From: Methyloversatilis thermotolerans
Lineage (GTDB): Bacteria; Pseudomonadota; Gammaproteobacteria; Burkholderiales; Rhodocyclaceae
NCBI RefSeq assembly: GCF_000372885.1
Contig: NZ_KB889967.1
Location: 1,305,215-1,369,214, forward strand
Reading direction: 5' to 3'
DNA: 64,000 bases
Shown here one piece after another: positions 1 through 9,170 of this stretch (within the stretch, counting starts at the first letter, position 1; each line of letters starts with the position of its first letter). The position numbers and the translations under genes are program-made. The notes under the pieces were generated by a model that was given only the letters and a program-made list of their open reading frames with translations, was not told the origin of the DNA and made no database searches.

Positions 1-952
1 GAGCGAGCGTGTAGGTGGTTGTCCGGAAGTAGCTCGAGAAGGTGTCCTCGAGCGCCGCGATCTGCCGCTCCGCACTCACGGTCAATTGCAGATGGCCGGT
101 GGGCTGCCAGTCCCAGCTCATACGTCCATACACGTCCTGATAGTCGCGCGCCGGCACATTCGCGTGCTTGCGATCGGATTGCCCGATCGATGCGGACAGG
201 CGCGAATGCCCCACCGGTTGCCACCGCACACGCGCCTCGATGTCTTTCTGGGTATATGAGTTCGTGACATTCAGAGACGGCAGACGGTTGGGATAGTCGC
301 CGTCCGAATCGCGCACCAGCAGTTCGAATGCGGTGCCGCCGCGCGTCGTGTAGCGCCCGCCGAACTCGGCGCGATCGATTTCGTAGTCGCTCGCCCGGCG
401 AACGGTCAGACCGTTCTCGAAGGTATCGCGCGACACGCCGCCGAACAGGGCCCAGTAGGGGTTGATCCGGTAGTTGGCGTCGAAGCGGTAGGACTCGGCG
501 TTGACCAGGTTCTTGGCGGGATTCGTCGTCCGGAAATCGCCGAAGCCCTGCAGATAGCGCCGCGAGGTGTATCTCAACTGGCCCGACAGATTGTTGCCGA
601 TTTCCCACTTCCAGCCGGCCGCCGCGTTGTAGCCGTCGTAGTCCAGATCGGTGATGGCGTTGTAGCGCACCATGTTCTGCACATAGCTCGCCGACAGTTC
701 CTGCCGGCTGATGCGCTTCTGGAAGGTGAGCCCGGCACTGGCCGTGTAACTGTGATCGCCGCGCGGCGTGTCCGGACCGAATGCGGTCGAACGCTGACCA
801 TCCGGCAGGTAGAGCACGTTGTCGACGTACTGCCAGGAAGCCGACGTGATCAGACCGAAGGCGTCATTCTCGTCGGCCTTGACCACGGCACTGAGTGGCA
901 GCAGGCACAGCAGGCACAGCAGGGAGCGACTTTTCTGGGTGTTATTGTTCAT
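1..952 (-). CDS. epsL: EpsL-type outer-membrane beta-barrel protein (partial, C-terminus beyond window)
   Basis: This frame is open from an ATG at 952 to the left edge, so the 3' end is missing; about 317 residues are visible. A signal peptide is clear: MNNNTQKSRS, then a Leu/Cys-rich core ending in VVKA before DEN. The rest alternates short hydrophobic and polar stretches rich in Tyr, Arg, Asn and Trp, as in an outer-membrane barrel. Divergence from epsB and the overall look match EpsL, the exosortase-associated polysaccharide export protein known from methanolan-type loci (family knowledge). A generic porin-like barrel is the alternative. The signal-peptide core is encoded by a short direct repeat (LLCLLCLL). 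Confidence 0.7.
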   Translation of the reverse strand, partial: MNNNTQKSRSLLCLLCLLPLSAVVKADENDAFGLITSASWQYVDNVLYLPDGQRSTAFGPDTPRGDHSYTASAGLTFQKRISRQELSASYVQNMVRYNAITDLDYDGYNAAAGWKWEIGNNLSGQLRYTSRRYLQGFGDFRTTNPAKNLVNAESYRFDANYRINPYWALFGGVSRDTFENGLTVRRASDYEIDRAEFGGRYTTRGGTAFELLVRDSDGDYPNRLPSLNVTNSYTQKDIEARVRWQPVGHSRLSASIGQSDRKHANVPARDYQDVYGRMSWDWQPTGHLQLTVSAERQIAALEDTFSSYFRTTTYTLA

Positions 953-1092
953 CGATGACAGTATGGCGACAGGCCGTGACGCTTTTCTTTCCGAAATGCA
1001 AATCGTGAAAAACCGCAAAACAAAGTCCGGTATTCTATCCGCGCTGCCGTATTCACGTTTTCAGTTCATTGCACTCACCGGTTCCTTCTTCG

Positions 1093-2487
1093 ATGCTCGC
1101 CAAGTTTGAGCGTAACACTTCCGTATTGCGGGCACCGCTCAGTCTCTCCGGCATGGTCGAAATGTTCCTCGACCCGCTGTCGTTGATCGTGTCGCTGATC
1201 GCCTGCGCACTGTATTACGGCGACGCGGTTGACGCGCGTTACGTCGTGCTGTCCCTCGTGGTGTTCTCGCTGTCCTTCCCCGGCTCGTCGCTGCTGAGCA
1301 TGCAGCCGCGACGGGTGATCCGGCAGACCGTGATCGGCTGGCTGCTGATCGCCTTCATCCTGCTTTTCTTCGGCTATGCCAGCCAGTACATCGAGAACTT
1401 TCCGCAGGACGTGGTGCTGGCCTGGCTGATCGCCGCACCGCTGACCCAGCTTGCCGCGCACTTTGCCGCGCGCGGCTACCTGCAGCGCGCCGCCGCGCAG
1501 GAAGCCAACCAGACCAAGGTGATTATCGTCGGCTGCAACGACATCGGCGCATCGCTGGCGGAGCAGTTTGCAAGCAATCCTTACCTCGGCGTGCGCTGCG
1601 TCGGCTACTTCGACGATCGCTCGCCGGAACGCATCACCCAGCTCAACGGCATGCCTCTGCTGGGCCGGCTGCGCGATCTGGCCGCCTATGTCAAGGCCAA
1701 TGGCATAGACCAGATCTACATCTCCCTGCCCATGGCCAGCCAGCCGCGCATCCTCGCACTGCTGGACGACCTGAAGGACACCACGGTGAGCATCTTCTTC
1801 GCGCCGGACATCTTCGTGACCGACCTCATCCAGGGGCGTATGGACTATGTCGCAGGTGTACCGGTGGTGGCGGTGTGCGACACGCCGTTCACAGGCATCA
1901 ACGGACTGGTCAAGCGTGCCAGCGACATTGCACTGTCGCTGCTCATCCTGATCATCATTTCGCCGTTGCTGCTGGGTATCGCCATCGGCGTGAAAATGTC
2001 CTCGCCCGGCCCGGCGCTGTTCCGGCAACGCCGCTACGGCCTCGACGGCAAGGAAATCGTGGTCTACAAGTTCCGCTCCATGACCGTGCAGGAAGACGGC
2101 AAGGAGGTGAAGCAGGCCACACGCAACGACCAGCGCATCACGCGCTTCGGCGGCTTCCTTCGGCGCACTTCGCTGGACGAACTTCCGCAGTTCATCAATG
2201 TGCTCCAGGGGCGCATGAGCATCGTCGGACCGCGGCCGCATGCCGTGTCGCACAATGAAACCTACCGCAAGCTCATCAAGGGCTATATGGTGCGGCACAA
2301 GGTAAAACCGGGCATCACCGGCTGGGCCCAGGTGAATGGCTATCGCGGCGAAACGGAAACCGTCGACAAGATGCAGAAGCGCATCGAGTACGATCTGGAA
2401 TATCTGCGCACCTGGTCGCTCGGCCTGGACCTGTGGATCATCGTCAAGACCATCGCCGTCGTGTTCCGCGACCGCAACGCCTACTGA
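1093..2487 (+). CDS. epsB: Undecaprenyl-phosphate glucose phosphotransferase
   Basis: This is the initiating enzyme of exopolysaccharide assembly: it moves a sugar-1-phosphate, usually glucose, onto undecaprenyl phosphate at the inner membrane. The N-terminal third has several hydrophobic helices. A Rossmann-like region follows (VIIVGCNDIGASLAEQ), then another membrane helix near residue 280 and the bacterial sugar-transferase domain. That domain shows KFRSM near 325, DELPQFINVL near 361, SIVGPRP and GITGWAQVNGY near 406. I chose the ATG at 1093; a TTG at 1069 would add eight residues. The gene is divergent from epsL, which supports an EpsB role in an exosortase-type EPS locus lying mostly left of the window. 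Confidence 0.9.
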   Translation: MLAKFERNTSVLRAPLSLSGMVEMFLDPLSLIVSLIACALYYGDAVDARYVVLSLVVFSLSFPGSSLLSMQPRRVIRQTVIGWLLIAFILLFFGYASQYIENFPQDVVLAWLIAAPLTQLAAHFAARGYLQRAAAQEANQTKVIIVGCNDIGASLAEQFASNPYLGVRCVGYFDDRSPERITQLNGMPLLGRLRDLAAYVKANGIDQIYISLPMASQPRILALLDDLKDTTVSIFFAPDIFVTDLIQGRMDYVAGVPVVAVCDTPFTGINGLVKRASDIALSLLILIIISPLLLGIAIGVKMSSPGPALFRQRRYGLDGKEIVVYKFRSMTVQEDGKEVKQATRNDQRITRFGGFLRRTSLDELPQFINVLQGRMSIVGPRPHAVSHNETYRKLIKGYMVRHKVKPGITGWAQVNGYRGETETVDKMQKRIEYDLEYLRTWSLGLDLWIIVKTIAVVFRDRNAY

Positions 2488-2493
2488 GCGGCC

Positions 2494-2847
2494 ATGCGTG
2501 CTCCACGCGTGCTGCATTGGGCGGCGGCTGCCGCGGCGCTGTTCATGATCGCCGGCCTGCTCCGGCTCGGCGAAACCGAACTGGCGGTCGGACTCGTCCC
2601 GTCGCCCTGGGACAAGCTGGTACACGCCGCGACCTTCGGCGCCATGGCCTTCCTGGTGTGGCTGGGTAGCGGTCAGCGCTGGCTGGTGATGTGTGCAACA
2701 GCGGTGTTCGCGCTGGCCTGTTACGATGAATGGCGTCAGCAGATGCTGCCCGGTCGGGAAGCGGATCTGCTGGACCTGAGCGCGAACGCCGTGGGCATCG
2801 TGCTTGCCGCCCTCATCGCACGCCGCCTGTCGCCCCCGGAAATCTGA
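2494..2847 (+). CDS. VanZ-like small membrane protein
   Basis: The 117-residue protein has about four hydrophobic segments. It carries the DKLVHAATFG motif near residues 44-53 and a later CYDEWRQQMLPGR stretch with LLDLSANAVGI, as in the VanZ-like family, whose biochemical role is unclear. It starts six bases after epsB and its stop abuts the next start, so it is probably co-transcribed with epsB and the transglycosylase. VanZ-like proteins are often found near EPS and exosortase genes (established); a role in envelope or EPS function here is inference. Confidence 0.8.
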   Translation: MRAPRVLHWAAAAAALFMIAGLLRLGETELAVGLVPSPWDKLVHAATFGAMAFLVWLGSGQRWLVMCATAVFALACYDEWRQQMLPGREADLLDLSANAVGIVLAALIARRLSPPEI

Positions 2848-3507
2848 ATGACCCTGCTGCATCCGCTGTGTCTGCTTGCCATGTGTCTGCTGCCGCTCGC
2901 CGGGGCGCAGGCAGCCGACGCTCGCGCCTACCGGCTCGACCCTGCCGCGCTTTCCGACTATCGCCTCGACCCGCCCGAAGCGGAGCGCATCGTTGACGCC
3001 GAAGTGCAGCGCGCACGCAGGGAAGCTCTGGACAATCTGCCATTCTCGTCACAGATCGAAATGGCGGCGCGCGAGGGGGGCATAGACCCCGAACTGCTGC
3101 ACGCCGTCGTGCAGGCGGAATCGGCCTACAACCCGCAGGCCGTATCGCCGAAAGGCGCGCTGGGTCTGGCACAGCTCATGCCTTCGACCGCCCTGCAGTA
3201 CGGCGTGCGCGACGCGATGAAACCGGCCGACAATCTGAAAGCGGGCGCCCGTCATCTGCGCGACCTGCTGGACGAATTCGGCTCGCTCGAACTGGCGCTC
3301 TCGGCCTATAACGCCGGAGCCGGTGCGGTACGTCGCTATGGCGGCATTCCGCCCTATCCGGAAACCCTGGCCTATGTGCCCAAGGTATCCGAACGCTACG
3401 AAACGCTGAAAAAGCGCGCCGAAGCGAAGACCCCCTCTCCTCCTCCCAGCCCCTACCGGCTGCGGACTGACCTGCCGGCCCTGCGCCTGCAATCCGGCAT
3501 CCAGTGA
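2848..3507 (+). CDS. Lytic transglycosylase, SLT domain
   Basis: This 219-residue periplasmic murein hydrolase cleaves the MurNAc-GlcNAc bond to form anhydro-muropeptides. A signal peptide ends near LAGAQAA (residue 23). The goose-type lysozyme fold shows the catalytic Glu91 in VVQAESAYNPQ, then GALGLAQLMPSTA, LSAYNAGAGAV and ETLAYVPKV, all SLT hallmarks. The protein is short, with no LysM or other binding domain and a Pro-rich linker near the C-terminus. Its ATG directly follows the VanZ-like stop, and its own stop overlaps the next start (ATGA), indicating an operon. Confidence 0.9.
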   Translation: MTLLHPLCLLAMCLLPLAGAQAADARAYRLDPAALSDYRLDPPEAERIVDAEVQRARREALDNLPFSSQIEMAAREGGIDPELLHAVVQAESAYNPQAVSPKGALGLAQLMPSTALQYGVRDAMKPADNLKAGARHLRDLLDEFGSLELALSAYNAGAGAVRRYGGIPPYPETLAYVPKVSERYETLKKRAEAKTPSPPPSPYRLRTDLPALRLQSGIQ

Positions 3508-4796
3508 ATGGCAAGGTCGCCGCGACGGACCGGGCACTCGACACGCGCTGCATGAAAGACATCCGGAGCGATGTGGTGGCGGTCATCGGCGGCGGTCCGG
3601 CCGGCCTCATGGCCGCAGAATACCTGTCGGCGGCCGGTGCAAGCGTGGACCTGTTCGAAGGCAAGCCTTCGGTCGGCCGCAAGTTCCTGCTCGCAGGCAA
3701 GGGCGGACTGAACCTGACGCATGCCGAGCCACGCCCCGCTTTCGACGATCGATATCGCGAGCGCAGCGCCGAGCTGGCACGCTGGCTGGACGAATTCGAT
3801 GGTGAGGCAGTGCGCGCCTGGTGCCATGGATTGGGACTGGACACCTTCGTCGGTACGTCGGGCCGTGTGTTCCCGCGCGACATGAAGGCGGCGCCACTGC
3901 TGCGCGCATGGTTGTCCCGGCTGCGGCGGCAAGGCGTGCGCATCCATGTGCGCCATCGCTGGACCGGCTGGACGCAGGACGGCGCATTGCGCTTCGAGAC
4001 ACCAGCCGGTGAGGCCTGCATGGATGCCCGCGCCACGCTGCTCGCATTGGGCGGGGCAAGCTGGCCACAGCTCGGCTCTGACGGTCGCTGGGTCGACACG
4101 CTGAACGCATGGGCCGACATCGCCCCGCTGCGCGCCGCCAACTGCGGCTTCGACGTGCCATGGAGCCCGCATCTGGTCGACCGCCATGCCGGCGCCCCGC
4201 TCAAGACCGTCACGCTGGGTCTCGTCGATGCACATGGACAATCGATATCGCGGCGCGGCGAGTGCGTGATCGGCGAACACGGGCTGGAAGGCAGTCTCAT
4301 CTATGCGCTGTCGGCCGATATCCGCAGGGTCATCGAAGCGCGGGGGCGATGCGCGGTCCATATCGATCTGCTGCCGGACCGCGATTTCGCGCGCGTGCTG
4401 CATGAAATCGAGCATCCGCGCGGATCGCGCTCGATGTCGGCCCACCTGTCCAGCCGCCTCGGTCTGGACGCGACGAAGCGGGCGCTGCTGAACGAGGTGC
4501 TGGACCGGACGCGGCTGGCCGACAGCCCTTATGTCGCAGCCACCATCAAGGCACTGCCGCTCACCCTGCTGCATCCGCGCCCGATGGCCGAAGCCATCAG
4601 CACCGCAGGGGGCGTGCGCCTGGAATCGCTGGATGCCGGTCTGATGCTGAAATCGCGGCCCGGCGTGTTCTGTGCCGGCGAAATGCTGGACTGGGAAGCG
4701 CCGACCGGCGGCTACCTGCTGACCGCCTGCATGGCGAGCGGCCGCGTCGCCGCCCGCGCCATGCAGGCCTGGCTGCGCGGCGATCAGCCGGCCTGA
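3504..4796 (+). CDS. HI0933/BaiN-like FAD-dependent oxidoreductase (TIGR03862-type)
   Basis: This is a flavoprotein of about 414-430 residues. The FAD dinucleotide fold is [17 protein letters not shown]. The family motif [12 protein letters not shown] lies near residue 75, [18 protein letters not shown] near 125, and a C-terminal [15 protein letters not shown] closes the FAD site. The layout fits the HI0933-like family, specifically the shorter TIGR03862 branch; the substrate is unknown. The first ATG overlaps the transglycosylase stop; an in-frame ATG at 3552 (MKDIRSD) is a plausible alternative that matches the family N-terminus better. Its last 13 bases overlap convergent fbp. Confidence 0.85.
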   Translation: MNGKVAATDRALDTRCMKDIRSDVVAVIGGGPAGLMAAEYLSAAGASVDLFEGKPSVGRKFLLAGKGGLNLTHAEPRPAFDDRYRERSAELARWLDEFDGEAVRAWCHGLGLDTFVGTSGRVFPRDMKAAPLLRAWLSRLRRQGVRIHVRHRWTGWTQDGALRFETPAGEACMDARATLLALGGASWPQLGSDGRWVDTLNAWADIAPLRAANCGFDVPWSPHLVDRHAGAPLKTVTLGLVDAHGQSISRRGECVIGEHGLEGSLIYALSADIRRVIEARGRCAVHIDLLPDRDFARVLHEIEHPRGSRSMSAHLSSRLGLDATKRALLNEVLDRTRLADSPYVAATIKALPLTLLHPRPMAEAISTAGGVRLESLDAGLMLKSRPGVFCAGEMLDWEAPTGGYLLTACMASGRVAARAMQAWLRGDQPA

Positions 4797-5797
4797 TGAT
4801 AGGCGGCCACGCGCTCCACCTCGTTCTTCGACCCCAGAATGACCGGCACCCGCTGATGAAGTTTTTCCGGCTGCACATCGAGGATGCGCTGGTGGCCGGT
4901 GCTGGCCGCGCCGCCGGCCTGCTCGATGATCAGCGACATCGGGTTCGCTTCGTACATGAGGCGCAGCTTGCCGGCCTTGGCCGGATCCTTGGTGTCCTTC
5001 GGATACATGAAGATGCCGCCGCGGGTCAGGATGCGGTGCACATCCGCCACCATGGAACCCACCCAGCGCATGTTGAAATCGCGGCCGCGCGGGCCGCTCT
5101 TGCCTGCCACCAGCTCCTCGACATAGCGCTGCACCGGCGGCTCCCACCAGCGCGCATTCGACGCGTTGATCGCGTATTCGCCGGTGTCCTCGGGCACGCG
5201 CATGAATTCGGTCGTGAGCACGAAGCTGCCGGTTTCCCGGTCCAGCGTGAAGGCATGCACGCCATGTCCGACGGTCAGCACAAGCTGGGTGGCGGCACCA
5301 TAGACTGCGTAGCCGGCGGCGAGCTGACGGCTGCCGGCCTGCAGGAAGGCCTGTTCACCGATCTCGGCGGCCGAGCTCGCGCCTTCCGGACAGCGCAACA
5401 CCGAAAAGATGGTGCCGACCGAAATGTTCACGTCGATGTTCGACGACCCGTCCAGCGGATCGAACAGCAGCAGGAACTCGCCCTTCGGATAGCGGTGCGG
5501 AATCTGGTGCGGCAGATCCATTTCCTCGGACGCCATGGCCGCGAGATGGCCGCCCCATTCGTTCGCTTCGAGCAGGATGTCGTTGGCGATCACGTCGAGC
5601 TTTTTCTGCACTTCGCCCTGCACATTCTCACCGCCCGCCTCACCCAGCGAATTGGTCAGGCCGCCCTTGCCCACCGCATTGCCAATGGCCTTGATGGCAC
5701 GCGCGACAACTTCGATCAGGAAGCGCAGATCAGCGCTGATACGCTCTCCGTCGCGTTGCTGCTGGATCAGGAACTGGCTCAGGGTGATACGGGACAT
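4784..5797 (-). CDS. fbp: Fructose-1,6-bisphosphatase class 1
   Basis: The cytosolic gluconeogenic enzyme hydrolyses fructose-1,6-bisphosphate to fructose-6-phosphate. It is also used in the pentose and ribulose phosphate cycles. The 337-residue protein carries the class 1 metal/phosphate site [17 protein letters not shown] near residue 115 and GGIFMYP near the C-terminal third. The chosen ATG ([10 protein letters not shown]) has GGAG eight to ten bases upstream, and the length matches the roughly 330-residue family. A longer in-frame start at 5857 has no support. The 3' end overlaps the convergent flavoprotein gene. Confidence 0.95.
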   Translation of the reverse strand: MSRITLSQFLIQQQRDGERISADLRFLIEVVARAIKAIGNAVGKGGLTNSLGEAGGENVQGEVQKKLDVIANDILLEANEWGGHLAAMASEEMDLPHQIPHRYPKGEFLLLFDPLDGSSNIDVNISVGTIFSVLRCPEGASSAAEIGEQAFLQAGSRQLAAGYAVYGAATQLVLTVGHGVHAFTLDRETGSFVLTTEFMRVPEDTGEYAINASNARWWEPPVQRYVEELVAGKSGPRGRDFNMRWVGSMVADVHRILTRGGIFMYPKDTKDPAKAGKLRLMYEANPMSLIIEQAGGAASTGHQRILDVQPEKLHQRVPVILGSKNEVERVAAYHQAG

Positions 5798-5965
5798 GTG
5801 CGGAAACTCCGGAATGACAGGAAATGCATTATCGTGCACAGCACCACGATTCGACACCCATCGATTTCACGTCGGGGCGCTTTCCGGCCCGTGACCATGT
5901 CGCGCTGACGGAACCGGCGCACGGCTGTGACAGTCCTCAGTCGAATCGTAAATAAATCAAACTCC

Positions 5966-7225
5966 ATGCACATTCTTGTTCTCGGTGCCGGCGTCATCGG
6001 CATCACGTCGGCCTGGTATCTGCGACAGGCCGGCCACACGGTCATCGTCGTCGATCGCCAGCCGCAAGCGGCCATGGAAACCAGCTTTGCCAACGGCGGG
6101 CAGATTTCGGTCAGTCACGCCGGACCATGGGCCTCGCCACAAGCACCGGCCATCGGTCTGCGCACCCTTTTCGAGAAGAACGCACCGATCCGCTTTTCCC
6201 CCACGGTCAATCATCGGCAGTGGCGGTGGATGAGCGCATTCCTGCGCGAATGCACGCCCGGACGCACACGCCGCAACACGCGCTCGCTGGCTGCGCTGGC
6301 CGTCAGCAGCCATGCGGAACTGCAGTCGCTGCGCCGCCAGCTTGCGCTCGAGTACGACCAGGCGGCCTGCGGCATCCTGCATCTGTTCACCGAACGCAAG
6401 GAGCTGGATCGCGCGCAGGCACGCGCGCACTGGCTGGCACCTTTCGGCATCCGGCTGGATGCCTGCACGCCCGAACAGTGCGCAGCCATCGAGCCGGCCC
6501 TGGCAAACAGCCGTCGCCCGCTGATCGGTGGTCTGTACGCGCCGAACGACGAAGTCGGCGACGCGCACCGATTCACGCAGGCACTGGCACGTGCCTGCGT
6601 CGATGCGGGCGTGCAGTTCCACTACGAAACGACGGCGGATGCACTGGATCTGCATGAAGGTGCGGTACGTGGTGTGGCGGTGCGCGACGCGCGCGGCGTG
6701 CGCGGGTTGCTGCGTGCCGACCAGGTGGTGTGCTCGCTGGGCACCCACAGCCGCATGCTGGTCGAACAGCACGGGCCACGTCCCGCGCTGTATCCGATCA
6801 AGGGCTATTCCCTCACCCTGCCCGCCGGTGCCGGTGCGCCGCGCGTCAGCCTCACCGACGAAGAAAACCGCATCGTGCTGTCGCGGCTCGGGGATCGTCT
6901 GCGCGTCGCAGGCATGGCCGAACTGGGGGGCATGACGGTCACCGTGGAAGCGGACCGGGTCGATCTGCTCAAGCGCCTGGTCCGCGAATGGCTGCCTGAC
7001 ATCGGCGACTTCGATCAGGCCGAGGCCTGGTCGGGACTCAGACCGTGCACCCCGGGCAACGTGCCGCTGATCGGGCCGAGCCGGCTGCGCGGCCTCTGGT
7101 ACAACACCGGTCATGGTTCATTGGGGTGGACGCTGGCTTGCGGTTCGGCGCGCCTGCTGAGCGAACTGATGGCCGGGCGCGACGCGGCCATCGACTTTCC
7201 CGCCCTTACCGGCCGTCGTCACTGA
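5966..7225 (+). CDS. dadA: D-amino acid dehydrogenase (DadA-like)
   Basis: The 419-residue FAD enzyme oxidises D-amino acids to 2-oxo acids and passes electrons to the respiratory chain from the inner face of the membrane. The N-terminus MHILVLGAGVIGITSAWYL is the FAD-binding fold, followed by ETSFANGGQIS, typical of DadA. The C-terminal block GLRPCTPGNVPLIG with NTGHGSLGWTLACGSA is the FAD/substrate signature of the family. The start was chosen at the beginning of the dinucleotide fold, dropping 13 upstream residues. It is divergent from fbp and convergent with the reductase pair. No alanine racemase (dadX) gene is visible nearby. Confidence 0.88.
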   Translation: MHILVLGAGVIGITSAWYLRQAGHTVIVVDRQPQAAMETSFANGGQISVSHAGPWASPQAPAIGLRTLFEKNAPIRFSPTVNHRQWRWMSAFLRECTPGRTRRNTRSLAALAVSSHAELQSLRRQLALEYDQAACGILHLFTERKELDRAQARAHWLAPFGIRLDACTPEQCAAIEPALANSRRPLIGGLYAPNDEVGDAHRFTQALARACVDAGVQFHYETTADALDLHEGAVRGVAVRDARGVRGLLRADQVVCSLGTHSRMLVEQHGPRPALYPIKGYSLTLPAGAGAPRVSLTDEENRIVLSRLGDRLRVAGMAELGGMTVTVEADRVDLLKRLVREWLPDIGDFDQAEAWSGLRPCTPGNVPLIGPSRLRGLWYNTGHGSLGWTLACGSARLLSELMAGRDAAIDFPALTGRRH

Positions 7226-7253
7226 TCACGCGAAACCGCGTTCGCCGCGCCGG

Positions 7254-8129
7254 TCAGGTCGGCCTGCTCTGCCGCTCAAGCACGGTGAGCAGTGCAGACG
7301 TGTCCTGCATGCCGCCGCCCTGTCCGATCAGGGCATTCAACTGCTGCCACACCGCGGCCGACAGCGGCATGGCCAGACCCATGCCGACCGCCTCGCCCAT
7401 CACGATGCCCATATCCTTGTGATGCAGCCTCGACTGGACGCCCGCGGTGAAGTCGCGCAGCGCCATCTTGCCGCCGAACAGATCGAGCGCGCGCGACGCA
7501 GCCGATCCGTGCAGCATGGCCTCGCGTACCTTCGCAAAATCGACCCCGCTGGCGGATGCCAGGCGGGCCGCCTCCGCGGCGGCTTCGATGAAGGCGCACA
7601 GGATGAGCTGATTGCAGGCCTTGGTCACCTGTCCGGCACCGATCGGACCGACGTGGACCAGGGTGCGACCGACCGCGGACAACAGCGGCTTCATGCGTGC
7701 AAACACGTCCGCATCGCCACCGGCCATGATGGACAGCGTGGCATCGATCGCCCCCCGCTCACCGCCGGATACCGGCGCGTCCAGCATGTGCACGCCGCAA
7801 CCTGCGAGCGCGCTGGCGATGTCGCGCGCCACCGATGGCGGAATGGTCGAATGATCGATCACCACGCTGCCTGCCCGCGCGCCTTCGATGACGCCGCGCG
7901 GGCCGAGCACCACTTGCCGCACATCGTCGCCGGTGGTGACGATGGTGCAGATCACGTCGACGTCGGCCGCGCATTCCGCGGGTGAACCGGTGGCACGCGC
8001 GCCCAGCGCCAAGAGCGGCTGCATGGCTTCGGGGCGGCGCGCCCACACCGCCACCTCGTGTCCGGCGCGCAGCAGATTGGCCGCCATCGCACGGCCCATG
8101 GCGCCCAGACCGATGTATCCGACCTTCAT
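7254..8129 (-). CDS. 3-hydroxyisobutyrate dehydrogenase family reductase (copy 1)
   Basis: This 291-residue NAD(P)-dependent beta-hydroxyacid dehydrogenase begins with the Rossmann motif MKVGYIGLGAMGRAMAANL. Further motifs are the substrate-binding DAPVSGGERGA (near 118) and the catalytic-lysine segment GAGQVTKACNQL (near 170). The family includes tartronate-semialdehyde reductase (GarR/GlxR) and 3-hydroxyisobutyrate dehydrogenase; sequence reading alone does not choose between them. It starts 10 bases after the stop of a closely similar gene, so the two form a tandem pair in one operon. Confidence 0.88.
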   Translation of the reverse strand: MKVGYIGLGAMGRAMAANLLRAGHEVAVWARRPEAMQPLLALGARATGSPAECAADVDVICTIVTTGDDVRQVVLGPRGVIEGARAGSVVIDHSTIPPSVARDIASALAGCGVHMLDAPVSGGERGAIDATLSIMAGGDADVFARMKPLLSAVGRTLVHVGPIGAGQVTKACNQLILCAFIEAAAEAARLASASGVDFAKVREAMLHGSAASRALDLFGGKMALRDFTAGVQSRLHHKDMGIVMGEAVGMGLAMPLSAAVWQQLNALIGQGGGMQDTSALLTVLERQSRPT

Positions 8130-8139
8130 GTCAGCGGAC

Positions 8140-9024
8140 TCAGCGTTCCACGCCGCCCAGGTCCTCGAGCACCTTGAGCACGGCGATCGAATCCTCCTCG
8201 CCCAGCCCCTGGCCCACCATGGCATTGAGCATCTGGGCTGCCGCCGCGGCCGACGGCAGCGCCAGTCCCATGCGATGCGCCTCGTTCATCACGATGCGCA
8301 GATCCTTCTGGTGCATCCAGGACTTGAAGCCGGGCTTGAAATTGCGATCCAGCATGCGCTGGCCGTGATTCTCCAGGATGCGGCTGTAGGCAAAGCCACC
8401 GAGCAGCGCCTCGCGCACGCGGGCGGCGTCCACCCCGCTCTTTTCCGCGAAGGCAAAAGCCTCGGCCAGCGCCAGCACGCCCACGCCGGTCAATATCTGG
8501 TTGCAGGCCTTGGCCACCTGGCCGGCGCCGCTGTCGCCGACCCGGGTGACGTTCTTGCCCATCAACTGGAACAGCGGCAGCACGCGGTCGAATGCGTCCT
8601 GAGGACCTCCGGCCATGATGGTCAGCGCAGCATTGATCGCGCCGACCTCTCCACCCGACACCGGTGCATCGATCATCGCAACACCCTTGGCTGCGAGCTG
8701 ACCGGCGATGTTGCGCGCCGAATCCGGCGCGATGGTACTCATGTCCACGAACACGAGATCGGTGCGTCCGGCCGCGCCCTCCGCCACACCCTGCGGCCCG
8801 AGCGCTACCTGTTCGACGTCCGGCGCATCCGCCACCATGGAGAACACGACGTCCGCTTCACGTGCCACATCGGCAATGCTGGAATGGAAGGCCGCACCGC
8901 TGTCGCGGAAAGGTTCCAGCGAGTCCGGGCGGCGCGCCCACAGGTGCAGGCTGTGACCGCCCTTCGCCAGATGACCCGCCATCGGGCGTCCCATGAGCCC
9001 CAATCCGATGAATCCGACCTTCAT
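8140..9024 (-). CDS. 3-hydroxyisobutyrate dehydrogenase family reductase (copy 2)
   Basis: This 294-residue paralogue is the first gene of the tandem pair. It shares all the family landmarks: MKVGFIGLGLMGRPMAGHL at the N-terminus, DAPVSGGEVGAINAALTIM near 120 and GAGQVAKACNQI near 172 with the catalytic lysine. The ATG at 9024 is preceded by a strong AAGGAGA site, so the longer reading back to 9144 is unlikely. A tartronate-semialdehyde or 3-hydroxyisobutyrate substrate is likely from family knowledge. No glyoxylate carboligase or other pathway gene is next to it. Confidence 0.88.
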   Translation of the reverse strand: MKVGFIGLGLMGRPMAGHLAKGGHSLHLWARRPDSLEPFRDSGAAFHSSIADVAREADVVFSMVADAPDVEQVALGPQGVAEGAAGRTDLVFVDMSTIAPDSARNIAGQLAAKGVAMIDAPVSGGEVGAINAALTIMAGGPQDAFDRVLPLFQLMGKNVTRVGDSGAGQVAKACNQILTGVGVLALAEAFAFAEKSGVDAARVREALLGGFAYSRILENHGQRMLDRNFKPGFKSWMHQKDLRIVMNEAHRMGLALPSAAAAAQMLNAMVGQGLGEEDSIAVLKVLEDLGGVER

Positions 9025-9170
9025 GTCTCGTCTCCTTGATTTTTCAACGTATAACTTGCGCGTACGGAATCGCAGGATGTCCGACCCGGATGCGCGGGCG
9101 CCGTCCGCCCGGTGAATCCGACTATAACCCAGCCGGCACGCCATTCCGGCGCAGGCATAATCGTGTACCC

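Noticed and set aside
1075-2862. Long minus-strand open frame (595 codons) opposite epsB
   Set aside because: The protein is rich in His, Arg, Gln and Asp, typical of an antisense reading of GC-rich codons. The plus-strand gene has clear enzyme motifs.
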